DNA of 64,000 nucleotides from Saussurea involucrata. Lineage: Eukaryota; Streptophyta; Magnoliopsida; Asterales; Asteraceae. A program made the position numbers and the translations under genes. The stretch spans positions 93,350,929-93,414,928 of the forward strand of contig CM066314.1 in assembly GCA_033807775.1 (NCBI GenBank). The letters are read 5' to 3'. Positions 44,137 through 55,647 of this stretch are shown piece after piece (within the stretch, counting starts at the first letter, position 1; each line of letters opens with the position of its first letter). The notes beneath the pieces were generated by a model. It was not told the origin of the DNA. It did no database searches and saw nothing but the letters and a program-made list of their open reading frames with translations.

Positions 44137-47100
44137 TTACATTACCAAGTATGAAAAAGTGAGCAGAGGAAGGTTGTAGATGTTAGACTCTGGCGTTTGG
44201 GAAGTCATTGATTTTCTGTTGTCGATTCCTCCATCTTTGAGTTCAAGATATATATTGAAGCAGAGGTTTCTGAAGCTTATGACAGAGTCGATGACCTCTA
44301 TTAATCTGTCGGCAAGAGCTTGATTCCGTTCCTCTGTGCTCCAAGAGGTTAGCTCTGAACTCGAGCAGAGACTTTGTAGCGTATTTCTGACAATCAACCT
44401 CTAGGAATAACCTCGACTCTCTAGCAGGATCTCGATAAACGTACCCAATCTTTGGAAACGTGATAATGGAGTTTGGTCTAGCAAAGGAGGGGCAGTCATC
44501 TTCTGGTGGTGGGAGATTTAAGCTTTTCACTCCATGGTCGAGTCCCACATGGAAGTCAGTCATGCTATATATCTGAAGCTTTTCACGCATTGTCTTCTTT
44601 ATCACGCGATAGGCCCTCTGAACTTCAAGTCTGGTGTTATAATTCTTTCGTGCCCAGCTCAGAAGTTTGGGCAAGTCACAGGGGCTCAAGTTCCTCAGAT
44701 CTACATCTGAGAACTTGTTCTCTGTTCTATCGGCCCTTTTGACGTGATAGATGTTATAATGAATCTGTGTGCCTTTGGTGTGAGAAAGCTTGCAGTATAC
44801 AACTTTTGTGATCTTTGGCTTTGGTTCTGTAGAAGTCTTCTTTTAGCTCCTTAAGTAGATCAGGTGGCAGAATGGATGGGGGCAGAGGATCGTTGATAGA
44901 TCTGTTGTACAAGTATTTGTACACCACCTCTTCCATTTGTCATGGAGGTGCAACGGGTGGAGGCATGGGCATGCGTAGAGCGTCCATTCTGCTGATCACT
45001 TGGGTGACCCTGTCTTCTGAAGGTTTTGCCTTAGGATCTAGTGCAGGCTTGGTTGACAGAGGGGTAAGTCCGAAGGCCAAGTCTTCTTCTTCAGGTTTGG
45101 GAGTGACAAAAGCATCAAACGAGCTTTTTAATAGCTTTTCAGTGGGTTGATGCTTCTGCTTCTTGGGTTTTGGTTCCTCTGTCAGTATTCCTTTTCCCTT
45201 GTCTTTGGCCTTAGGCTGTTTTTCTTCTGCTAGTTGGGTTTGGGTTGCCTCCGTTTGTTTTATCAGTTGAGCTTGTTCTGTTGTTTTTGGTGGGGTTGCC
45301 TCTGTTGATTTTGGCACTTGTGCTTTTGAGGTCTTTGATAGAGGTGCCTCTATTGGTTTGACAGAGGGCTTGGTTGGTGAGGTGGGTTTGGTTGGGGTTT
45401 TGCTCAGATATTTCCTTGGCTTTTGAGCTAATGTTTTGGTTCTGGGTTTGGTTTTGGGCTCTTCTGTTATTTTGGGTCTGGGAGATGGAGATTTTGTCTT
45501 TTCAGCTTCTGGTGTCAGGGATGGTAGCTGGGTTTCTTCGGTTGGTTTTGGTGTTGGGGTTGGTAGTTCATCTTCTGAGGAGGTGAGCAGCTAGACATGC
45601 TCAGTTGTTGTTTTTGGTGAGGGAGGGTTCTCCTGATGAGTGGTTTCCACAGAGGTGGGTATTTCCTCTGTGGTTTGTTGCTGCTGTTGATCTTCAGTGG
45701 TTTCAGGTACTTGGGTTATTGGTTTGGCATTAATTGGTGGTGGAGCTGGTAATCCTCTGTTCATTGCTCTTTCTTTCTTCTGTTTCTCCCCCTCGGGATG
45801 ACCTGATGATCCATCAGAATCATCATCAGAGTCATCCTGACCTCTCTCTGCCTTACCCTATGCCCGGCATGTAGTTGGTGGCTTCTTTGGTTGAGAGGCA
45901 CCTATGGCTAACTTTTTGGCACATAAGTCATCGCATATGCCAAGAAGGTAAGCGACCTCTGCCTCTGAGTTGAAGCATTGCCTGCTTACGCTGTTTTGGA
46001 AATCTTTTATGTAATTGGCGTTGGCGATGGTGAAGGCTTTGATGAATTCGGTCATTTCATTCAGCACACCTTGACCTAGTTCTGTGAGTTGGGCTCTGGT
46101 GATATAGTCCAGAGGTTTCAGAGCCTTGGTTTGATCGAGAGTATGGTCTTAGACTTTATCCAGGGCCTTCTGAAGATCTTCGGTGGTGATGACGGTTGCC
46201 TTCTTTAGCTTCTTTTATGCCTTTCTTGCCTTCTTTATCTTCTTTTAGAGATTAGCAATGGAAGTTTCCATAGCAGAAGTGGAGGCCGGTGTAGTGGTTG
46301 CAGAGGTTGTTGCGGCAGGTGTCATTTTGGCCATGGCAGTTTTCAACTCTGTGGACAGGTTGTCCACTTTGGTGGTCAGATCTGTAATTGCCCTTGTAGA
46401 GGATTCTGCAAAAGTATCAAAGGAGCTTTTCAACTCCTTTAATGAATTGGTCATAGAGGTGACAAGGGTTTGGAACTCACCATTTGCGACGTATGAACCA
46501 GGTGTAACCTCTGGGGGAACACATTCTTTCCCAGAGTTTGTCCTTGTTCCTTGGACACCTTCTTTCGCCCCTGTATTGATGTTGAGGGCGGAAGGATTTC
46601 CTTCTGATCCTTGAGCAGAGGTTTTTGAGGCCTCATACTCTACAGAAGTTCTGTTAAGAACGTTGTCCTGATCCACTCCAGAGATGGGTACAGGAATATC
46701 CCTAAGTTGACTTGGGGACTTGTCTAGAGTCCCTTCGTCTCTGTGCGCACTAAGCTCCTCTGAAGAGATGATTGGACCTATGTGTATGCGTGTAGCAGAG
46801 GAAACAAATTCGTCTACGGTATTGGCAGATGTGATCTGGGGCAATTGATCACGAAGGAGAGAGTCCTGTGGAGAGGACTCCCTCGGAATATGTTCCCCGG
46901 ATTCTAATGGCACAGAGGTGGAAAGAAGTACCTCTGCCCGGTTTGCTTGGGTTGGGGTCGAGCTGTGCTGCCTTTTTTCAATGACACCTTATGCCATTAG
47001 ACTGGCGGTGTAAGAAAAGTGGGTTGCACAAGGAGGGGGTTGTGGTTGTGTGCCTCTTCCAACTTCGGCATCTTTTTGGTCTTCACCCTCTGTCAAACAC

Positions 47101-47171
47101 CCTAACCTAGGAGATACTGACCTAGTCTCTACTGCTACATATCCTCTGTATTTTGTAGAAGTGAGGCGTAG
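44137..47171 (-). pseudogene. Element E ORF3 (linker and C-terminal module), truncated by F
   Basis: Order on the minus strand: 46989-47171 and 46245-46913, homologous to the D linker (CVPPEVTPG, VDNLSTELKTAM); 45858-46067 (LLGICDDLCAKKL, as in D); 44940-45317 with Thr/Glu/Lys/Pro repeats (PKPKKQKHQPTEKLLKSSFDAF); 44754-44936; and 44243-44689 with the C-terminal module (LSPCDLPKLL, AYRVIKKTMREKLQIYSMTDF, LNLPPPEDDCP, SIITFPKIGYVY). The last 60 residues shift frame to 44137-44397. Many breaks. A purine-tract-encoded PEGEK occurs at about 45784-45794, as in A and D. Confidence 0.72.
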
Positions 47172-50165
47172 TGTCACACCCCGCTAAAGCGGAAACACGG
47201 GATATGCAGCTCAAGTTTCATAGCAAAAGTTACAAGATCACATCAACCATCAAAATACATTCAAAAGGTTAAAACCTTGTCTTTTACAATCGTTTTTACG
47301 AAAGAGGAAATGAACATAAATAAAAGATAGAAAAGAAAGCTTCATCACGTGTAGCCTTCCTAGATCCCAACCTTAAAGACGTTCTCCTGAAAAGCATGTC
47401 AATAAAAAGGTCAACTAATGCACTAGTTGGTGAGATCACAGGTTTAATGAGTACAACATTGTTTATCATAGAAAAATAGTTTAAATCCGCACAAGTGGAT
47501 AAGTCAAAGTAGTTGAATCCATACAAGTGGATAAATCAACCGGTTATGAAAAACTTGCTCATGGTGATAGTATATACTATGTTTAAGTTGTGAGCCCGTT
47601 ACCCGACCTATACGACAGCAGCCCCAGCGCATGTTCTATCACCAACAATGCGTATGGAAAACAATAAGTATGCACTCAAACAAGCGCTACTTGTGAGTGG
47701 GGTGTCAACCAAATAACGTTATTCAAATTTACCAACGGCTCACACTCGTGAGTTAAACGGGTAACGTAAGTTAAACGGGGACTTACGTAGGGTAGAGAGA
47801 AAGCTCAAACTTACAACACGCGTAAACTATACATACTATAGAGCATAACTGAGTATAGCAAAGTTTACGTTTTCAATAAAACGAGTTAATCAGTGCGTAA
47901 AAGTAATTGTAGTAACGACATGCTTTTCACCCCAAATATGTAAAATATTGAAAAAGGGGCTGTGATAACTCACTTGATAAGCAGTAGTGTCCGGGAATCT
48001 CCCACAAGTACCTCGAGATGATCCTACTTCGAACCTATGAACGCAAGGTCACTAGTAAGTTTTTGCCTCGAGGGTTCGGTACTAATTAACCAAATCGTCA
48101 TAAAATGTCTTGTTGTGTTTTAATATTATAAACGTAACAAATATATATACTTTGTTCTCGTTGGATTAAAGTTTCCGCAATTTCGTCACAATAAGTAACG
48201 AAAAGGGTTTAAAAAACGTATATATATAGTACATATATATATATATATATAAACCGAAATTTTATCGTAAAAGCGATAAAATTAAGGGTTTTAAATGTAA
48301 AGACAAGTATTTAAAGTGCATAAATATAAATGTATAATATATATGTATATTCCACAATTTCATCATAAAATGATGAAATGAGATCAACAATTTATAAATT
48401 GCATAAATATATATAAATATATTATATACATGTATATTCCACAATTTCATCATAAAATGATGAAAAGGGATGAAGAATAAATAAATTGCATAAGTAAGTA
48501 AGATGCATAAATGTATATAAATATAAGATATACATATATATTCCACTATTTTATCATAAAATGATGAAATGGGATTAGAAGTTAGTCCTTGATAATAATA
48601 AGAAATTTGTCCTTTGCGGTCCAGATTTTGGTGTCACTTTGTGTCCATCTTTGGGTAACTTCCAGGTATAGTTAGGTCAAGATATTTTATTTCCAAGTGG
48701 TTTAATGAGTTAGGAAACTTTTGGCATAAGTTTCATAATTTTTAGAAGTGTTTAAGTACATGACAAAATACTTGACGTAAAAGTCAACATAAAACGTTGC
48801 TGTTTGCGCACTGTTTTTGTGAAGACTGTTTGGTAGACGACATCTTTGGGTTTTTGAGTGAAACGGCTTGGGTTTGAATCTTAACACATAAAAATAATTT
48901 CCAGAAAAAGAATCACTCAATTTAGAGTTTTATTGAGTGGGATATGACCATTTGAAGAGAGGTGTGGAATCTGGCAGCAAGCTGTCAGAACCACCATTTG
49001 TGCATGTGCACCTATATTGACTTTTTACCCAAAATTCCTATTCCTTTGCATGCAAAATCCGATTTGACCCTTTTCCATACACTTATTTTCAGTTTCAAAA
49101 CACATTTTTGAACCATTTAAATTACATGCATGTTACCTATCAACTCATCTTTTATAAACTTTTGTAAAAGACTCATTTTGAAGAATGTTGATGTTCTTGC
49201 CAAGAACATCAACATGCAACTTAAAATTGTGTATTTTGAGCTCATGTATGTTTGTTTGAGTATGTTTTAAGTGGATTACAAAGATACACTCATGAAACTC
49301 TTGAACAAAAGAAGATGGATTTCTCAAGAAAACTACATGCATGTGTTTAAAATGTTCATCTTTGGTCTTAACATAGGTTTGATTTTGGATTCACCACCTT
49401 TTTAATAACAAGAAGATGTTATGGTGGTAAATGTACAAACATTAAGACATTGTAAAGAAGATTTTTAAAAAGTTAAAGAAAGTGTAGAAGGGATGAAGAA
49501 CATTCATCAAATGCAAGAAAGTGAAAATAACTTAAAAGAGTGTGTGTGGATTTCACCCAACACACTTGTATTTACCTTGGATTATTTTTATCCTTTGAAG
49601 AAAAGTGATTGAGGGGCTGGAATTTGGGATGAAGATGGATGAAGATTTGAAGATTTGAAGATGGAGAGAGAAAGAATTGCAAGTATTCTTATAGAGAGAG
49701 AGTGAGATGAGATAATGAAATGGATTGTGAAGACTTGTTGCATTCTTATGGAGTAGAGAGGGGGGGGGGCTCTCAAGGTGGGGGGGGGGGGTGGTGAGTG
49801 ATAGAAATAATTTGCCAAATCTTGTCTTTTTGATTAAAAATTAAAATACAAGTATTTTCTTAATAAATGAAATACAAAGTAATTATATATAAAATAAAGT
49901 ATATATATATATATATATATATACTATTATTGAAATACATAAATTATCAATTATATAAATACTTGTAGTAAAAATGTAGGTCAAGTTGGCATTTTATGAG
50001 ATTTATGGATAATTTCCTAATTCAAGGGTTTCTTAGGCAAAATTTCTCGAATTTTCCTATCGTACCGCGTTTACTGCTAAACTTGCACTGTGTGAACTAT
50101 GTCATGAGAAAAATGATATATTCAGTGTAGTTCTATCCTGAGGTATAAATTTGACGGTTGTCACA
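47172..50165 (-). repeat. 3' LTR of F (2,994 bp)
   Basis: Plus-strand edges TGTCACACCCCGC ... GGTTGTCACA. It holds (TA)n tracts (48219-48251 and 49900-49923), a minisatellite with hairpins (48252-48580) and two G runs of 10 and 12 (49760-49769, 49780-49791). There are no coding frames of interest; short ORFs here lack conserved motifs. Confidence 0.83.
48252..48580. repeat. Four-copy minisatellite with internal inverted repeats in the F LTR
   Basis: Units of about 86-105 bases each contain an inverted repeat: TTTCATCAT/ATGATGAAA near 48357 and 48442, TTTATCAT/ATGATGAAA near 48549, and the diverged TTTTATCG/CGATAAAA near 48258. The units are joined by A/T-rich sequence with TTGCATAAATATA words. 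Confidence 0.75.
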
Positions 50166-50179
50166 GTCTCCCCCGGTTA
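50166..50179 (-). other. Polypurine tract of F
   Basis: The minus strand reads TAACCGGGGGAGAC directly before the LTR start. Confidence 0.85.
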
Positions 50180-51421
50180 GAAGAATTTCGTCCCGAAATT
50201 CAAGTGTTGCTAGCGTTAACAGGCTTGCTAATAAAGAGATGAGGATACTTTTGGAACATGTAATCCTCCCGTTCCCAAGTCTACTCAGGCCCACGCCTTG
50301 TGTTCCAATGAACCTTTACTATTGGGGATTTTCTTCGCTTAAGACGCTTAACTTCCCATTGGTTCCTCTACGATATGCAGCTTATCATTGATTTGGATTT
50401 CTTCCAAGGGCACGGTTACTGCTTCATTGGCTAAACATTTCTTTAAGTTTGACACGTGAAATGTGTTGTGAATCTCACTTAACTTTATTGGCAAATCCAG
50501 CTTGTAAGCCACTGGTCCGATTCTTTCTGTGATCTTGAATGGTCCAACATGTCGTGGACTCAGCTTTCCTCTTTTCCCGAATCGGACTGTTCCCTTCCAA
50601 GGGGATACCTTCAAAAAGACTCTGTCATCAACTTGAAATTCTAAAGGCTTCCTACGATTGTCAGCATAGCTCTTTTGACGATCTTGAGCTGCTTTAAGCC
50701 TATCTCTGATGATTGCAATCTTGTCGGTGGTTTCTTGGACAATGTTCAGACTAGATAGTTGTCTATCTCCAATTTCCAACCAATAAAGTGGCGACCGACA
50801 CTTGCGTCCATACAGGGCTTCATATGGTGCACACTGAATACTGGTGTGATAGCTATTATTGTAAGAAAACTCAACTAATGGCAAGTGGTTATCCCAGCTT
50901 CCTCCAAAGTCTATCACACACGCCCGAAGCATGTCCTCCAATGTCTGAATGGTTCGCTCACTCTGACCATCCATTTGAGGATGATAGGCCGTGCTCAAGT
51001 TTAATTGCGTACCTAACGCTCTTTGAAGTGACTGCCAGAATCGAGATGTGAAGCAACTATCTCTATCTGATATGATGGAAACTGAGACTCCATGACGAGT
51101 GACAACTTCCTTGATGTAGATTTGAGCAAGCTTCTCCATCTTAAAGTCTTCCCGAATGGGCAAGAAATGTGTAGACTTTGTAAATCGATCCACTATAACC
51201 CAAATCGAGTCGTGTCCTTTGGCAGTTTTTGGAAGTTTGGTTATGAAATCCATAGTGATTTGCTCCCATTTCCACTGGGGAATCTCTGGTTGTTGCAACA
51301 ATCCCGATGGCTTTTGATAGACAGCCTTGACTTTTGAGCAAGTTATGCATTTCCCTACATATATGGCAATATCCTTCTTCATTCCTAGCCACCAATAGTA
51401 CTCCCTTAAATCCTTGTACAT
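50180..51421 (-). pseudogene. Gypsy F integrase with chromodomain remnant
   Basis: From 51421 down: [11 protein letters not shown], zinc-finger Cys pair CITCSKVK, catalytic [16 protein letters not shown] and [12 protein letters not shown] (Asp, Asp, Glu all present), GPF+[22 protein letters not shown]. The open frame stops at 50348 after VEEP. A shifted frame continues [17 protein letters not shown] and GPE-stop-TWERED, ending KYPHLF, the pattern of a Tekay-type chromodomain. A chromodomain would tether integration to marked chromatin. Confidence 0.83.
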
Positions 51422-52387
51422 CTAATCCACTCCTGGGTGAATTGAGTATTTAGATTTATGGGCCTCCTCTAAAATAATTTCCCGTAGGTTGTCAGCCTTT
51501 GGGATCCATACCCTGCCTTTAAAGTAACGTACTCCATCAATTTTAGTTTCAAAACTCGATTCTAAACCATGAAGGGTCTCGTCCTTTAGGTTTTCAGACT
51601 TCATTGCTTCGTTTTGAGCTTCAAAAATCCGGGTCTTCAAACTTGTTTGAACCAGCGCTCCTAACGCTCGGACTCGTGAAGGTTTTACCCTTTCTTTCCT
51701 ACTCAGGGTATCGGCTACCACGTTGGCCTTTCCTGGGTGGTAACGTATCTCACAATCGTAGTCGCTGAGTAGTTCTACCCATCTTCTTTGCCTCATATTA
51801 ATCATCTTTTGATCAAAAATATGCTGAAGACTCTTGTGATCAGTGAAGATAGTGCACTTGGTACCATATAGATAATGTCTCCATATCTTTAGAGCGAATA
51901 CCACAGCTCCGAGTTCCAAATCGTGTGTGGTATAGTTCATCTCATGAACTTTTAATTGTCTCGAGGCGTATGCTATCACCTTATCATTTTGCATCAATAC
52001 GCAACCTAATCCTTGATGTGATGCGTCACAATACACCACAAAATTTTCCGTTCCCTCCGGTAAAGCTAAAATCGGTGCATGGCACAACTTTTTCTTCAAA
52101 AGTTGAAACGCTTCTTCTTGTGAAGCTCCCCAAACGAATTCCTTATCCTTTTGGGTTAACGTGGTGAGGGGTTTAGCGATCTTAGAGAAATTCTCGATAA
52201 AACGCCGATAATATCCTGCCAAACCTAGAAATTGGCGAATTTCCGTTGGAGTCCTTGGGGCTTCCCATTTCCTAATGGCTTCCACTTTAGCCGGGTCCAC
52301 GTGAATCCCTTTTTCTCCAATCACGTGACCTAAGAAATGTACTTCCCGAATCCAAAATTCACACTTAGAGAATTTGGCATACAGTTT
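51422..52387 (-). pseudogene. Gypsy F RNase H and RT thumb
   Basis: [16 protein letters not shown] (RT thumb/connection), [13 protein letters not shown] (RNase H first Asp), [14 protein letters not shown] (Glu), FTDHKSLQ (Asp), [12 protein letters not shown] (Asp). It is in frame with the flanking pieces; bounded by TAG at 52388-52390 and TAG at 51422-51424. Confidence 0.85.
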
Positions 52388-53590
52388 CTACTCCTTGAGA
52401 AGTTCTAGAATCACTTTTAGACGCTGCTCGTGATCTTTCTCACTCTGAGAATAGATCAATATATCATCAATGAATACAATCACAAACTTATCAAGGTATG
52501 GCCTACATACTCTATTCATTAGATCCATAAACACAGCTGGCGCGTTCATCAATCCAAATGGCATAACTAAAAACTCGTAGTGTCCATAGCGAATTCTAAA
52601 ATCTGTTTTAGGAATGTCTTCCTCTCGGACTCTTAACTGATGATATCCCGAACGAAGGTCAATCTTCGAGAAGTAAGTTGCACCCTGCAACTGGTCGAAC
52701 AAATCGTCTATTCGAGGGAGAGGACATCGGTTCTTGGTTGTTATCTTATTTAGTTCCCTGTAATCGATGCACATTCGAAACGATCCATCCTTCTTTTTGA
52801 CGAAAAGAATCGGGGCTCCCCAGGGTGATGAACTTGGTCGAATGAATCCCTTATCCAAAAGTTCTTGGAGTTGATTCGACAACTCTTGCATTTCGGCAGG
52901 TGCTAAGCGATATGGGGCCTTGGCTACAAGCACCGCTCCGAGTATAAGGTCATTCTGAAATTCGACTTGTCTAAATGGAGGAAGTCCAGGCAAATCGTCT
53001 GGAAACACTTCTGGGTGATCTTTCACCACAGGAATATCTTGGACTCGCCTCTCTTCGGACTTCTTCTCTACTACGTGTGCCAAAAATGCAACACACTTCT
53101 TTCTCAAATACTTATGGACCTTCATGCACGATACTATCCTTAGTTCCTTTCCAGCTCTATCTCTTTGCACAACAAGGGTTTCTCCGCCTTGTAATGGTAA
53201 CCTGACAGTCTTTTCAAAACAACTAACCTCTGCTCGGTTCTTGGATAACCAACCCATGCCTATTACTACGTTAAAACTCCCCAACTCAATAGGTATAAGA
53301 TCAACGCGAAAAGTTCTATCGGCTAATTTCAAGGTACAACCTAAGATTACATCCTTAGCCTATAATTCATATCCATTAGCAACCTCAACAATATAAGCAT
53401 TCGGCATTTTCTTAGATTCTAGATTGATCAAAGGCCTAAATTCTAACGAAACAAAACTCCTATCGGCTCCAGTGTCAAATAATACTGATGCAAAATAATC
53501 GTTTAGGAGAAACGTGCCTGTCACCACATTAGGGTCGCGACGTGCTTCGTCAGCTCCAATGACAAATGCCCGTCCTCGAGCTTGGCCTCC
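52388..53590 (-). pseudogene. Gypsy F protease and reverse transcriptase
   Basis: Protease signature VLFDTGADRSFVS (Asp-Thr-Gly, about 53460-53500), then a TAG near 53361 in place of Gln, then GMGWLSKN, and [62 protein letters not shown] (catalytic Asp pair). Apart from the TAG codons the sequence is well conserved. Upstream (53590-53640) is the end of gag with Arg/Gly and Asn-rich sequence. Confidence 0.85.
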
Positions 53591-53639
53591 TTGATTTCCC
53601 TGTTTGGCCTATCTCGCCTGATTCCAATTATTGTTATTG

Positions 53640-54351
53640 CTCGGCCTCCTACCCAATCTTAGGCACGTATTCCGGACCATTGAACTGCCTAGAGTCTTGA
53701 GCCTTTTCTCCGATATTCTCACTATTTTCCTATCCGTGATCCAGATAACATCAATATAAAAATTCATTCCTATTTTTATATAATGCCACCAATACCAAAA
53801 TTTCGAGGTTCATCCTACATCAATACTAAAGTTTTTAGATCTAGTACAATCACTCACTTAAAATTACCCAAAATACTTGGTTCATAATAACCACAAGAAA
53901 ATGTTTTCCTCTGAACCCAAATGTCTTATCAAAAGCCGCCAAACTATCAATCAGCCTAATCAAAACCATCCCAAATACATAACTATCAAGATCATCAACA
54001 CAAGCATAGCGAGTACTACTCCTCCAATCACTCATGCAAGCTCCGCCCTTATCGCGGTCCGCCTAACCGTCCTAACGCTCACCAAAACTTGGGTCGAAAC
54101 ATTGGACAATAGGTGTGTTAGCTCCACCAGTTCTGTTAAGACCTGTCCTTGGTAAGCTACCCTCACCTGACATCCGTGTAGTTCGGTCGTCATTGCCCTT
54201 AAGTGCTGCTCTTCCGCCCAAGACATTCCGGACACTCGTCCGATTGGCATGCCGATGATTATACGCGGCAGCTCCGGCACCTCCGGACGTTCTGACCTAA
54301 GCGTTACTCGTCTCGGGATCGGGACGCTTTTTCTCACCGGTTAGTCTCGTA
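53640..54351 (-). other. Upstream region of F, gag not recognisable
   Basis: No gag core or zinc knuckle could be read here. A 101-codon minus-strand frame (54032-54337) has a Val/Leu/Thr-rich helical end (LVELTHLLSNVSTQVLVSV) but no motif I recognise; it may be a gag N-terminus or chance. TCGTA (54347-54351) is the candidate target duplication of G. Confidence 0.4.
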
Positions 54352-55201
54352 TGTTAGCTTCAATCTTCCTAATCATAGAAGTATTTAGAAGTAGTGAAAA
54401 ATAGGCTAAGTGAAGAAAGCCTCTTACAGAGGCTCTGCCGACCTTACCGAGAGATCAAGGTCAAAAAGCTACAGAAGCTAAAGAGGCGCCCTACAGAAGC
54501 TCTGCCATACGCGCAAAGAAGACCAAAGACTCGGAATCCGGTGAAGACTGCTCTTCTAAGGACCAAACCGCAGAACCTCTGTGGCAATTCACAGAGCCTC
54601 TGCGGTCTTCAACAAAGACTTGAAAGATATTTATAATATCTTGCTACTGTTACAGGACCTGTTCATCAACTTGCATGGTAGCATGCCCTGTCCAACTGCA
54701 ACGTGTCAAACTCTGGTTGGATTCAATAGGGCTTAGTACATAATAGACGCCTGCTGCATTAAATGCAATACAGCACGTCCAACTGTTCATGCCATCCGTC
54801 CAACTATTCATACCGTCCTTTGTGAATAGTAGCATATGCTTTATGGTACCCTTAGAGTAGTATATAAGGAAAACTCATGTTGAGTTCTTCCTATTAATCT
54901 ATCAATCCATCGATCGATCAATCGAACACTTTGAGAGAAAACCATCACAAGAACACACATCTTAAACACCTTGAGAGTCATATATGTTTTAAAGCTTTGC
55001 TTACTCACTGTTCTTGAATTTGTTCTTAATATATATATATTCAGTAAACTTTGAGAGATTATTTCCTGTTCACTGTTTATTTATATTGTATTCTAAATCT
55101 ATCAAACATATCTGTTAGTTATTCAAATACGCTTCCGCATCAAACTCAAACTTGAACTAATAGATCTGATAATCTTGTTTAAACAAAAGAGGGAACCAAC
55201 A
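54352..55201 (+). repeat. 5' LTR of G (850 bp)
   Basis: TGTTAGCTTC ... GAACCAACA. CAGAGGCTCTG near 54427-54437; U3 hairpin arms at 54577-54584 and 54589-54596; TATA at 54861-54867. It carries a short extra ATCNATC-type repeat near 54895-54925 relative to D. Confidence 0.93.
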
Positions 55202-55407
55202 ATTGGTATCAGAGCTTAGCTTGATTTTCAATATCAAGTGATCCTCGTTTTTACAAGATTAGTGATAGAAATCATCTTTTTTCTATTCTTCATCTCAAGG
55301 TTAAAACTCCATTAAAGTGTTCTCTGAGAACTGTTCAAACCCAGAAAACTTTCCAGATCTTCAGACTCATACTCTTTAAATCATACTATCTTTTCAGAAC
55401 CTTGAAA
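55202..55407 (+). other. Primer-binding site and leader of G
   Basis: TGGTATCAGAGC at 55204-55215 is a perfect initiator Met-tRNA match. The leader is nearly identical to that of D. Confidence 0.9.
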
Positions 55408-55647
55408 ATGACAAATACAAATAACTTCTTTACTGCTGGTTCACTCACCAAGCCTCCTACTCTCCTACGAGATGAGTATCCTCAATGAAAGATAAGAATG
55501 GTTCATTTCTTTGAGGGTACTGAAAGAAATCTAGTACAATATCTTTACAACCTTCTCCTGTTCCCATGATAGCAGTACCACGAGTACCAGCTACTGCTGA
55601 ATCTCCAGAAATCCCTGAACATCAAAAACCAAAACCAAAAGAAGATA
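55408..55647 (+). pseudogene. Element G gag N-terminus, broken
   Basis: ATG 55408 begins MTNTNNFFTAGS as in D, but TGA replaces Trp after DEYPQ (near 55488), one base is lost near 55553, and at about 55643 sequence equivalent to D 26945-27490 is missing. Most of the capsid-like core is therefore deleted. Confidence 0.83.

Larger units (their letters stand above)
43304..47171 (-). mobile_element. Copia retrotransposon E, 3' LTR and ORF3 only, cut by F
   Basis: Minus strand. LTR 43304-44001, purine tract, and the C-terminal two-thirds of an ORF3 related to that of D. F interrupts at 47172; the remaining gene set lies beyond the window. Candidate target duplication ACTAT at 43299-43303. The LTR shares the CAGAG/CTCTG words of D and G but is diverged. 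Confidence 0.8.
47172..54351 (-). mobile_element. Gypsy retrotransposon F (chromovirus, Tekay-like), partial
   Basis: Minus strand. 3' LTR 47172-50165, purine tract, then pol in the order protease, RT, RNase H, integrase, chromodomain-like end. Chromodomain remnants plus an LTR near 3 kb fit the Tekay/Del branch. It is inserted in E; its 5' part is cut by G at 54352 and would continue to the right of the window. Pol stays in one frame except for TAG codons, plus a frameshift at the end. Confidence 0.85.

Noticed and set aside
48262..48546. 94-codon minus-strand frame with repeated HHFMMKLWN units in the F LTR
   Set aside because: It is a translation of the minisatellite, not a gene.
54032..54337. 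Possible gag N-terminus of F
   Set aside because: No gag motif or zinc knuckle is visible, and about 400 bases of unrecognised sequence separate it from the protease.
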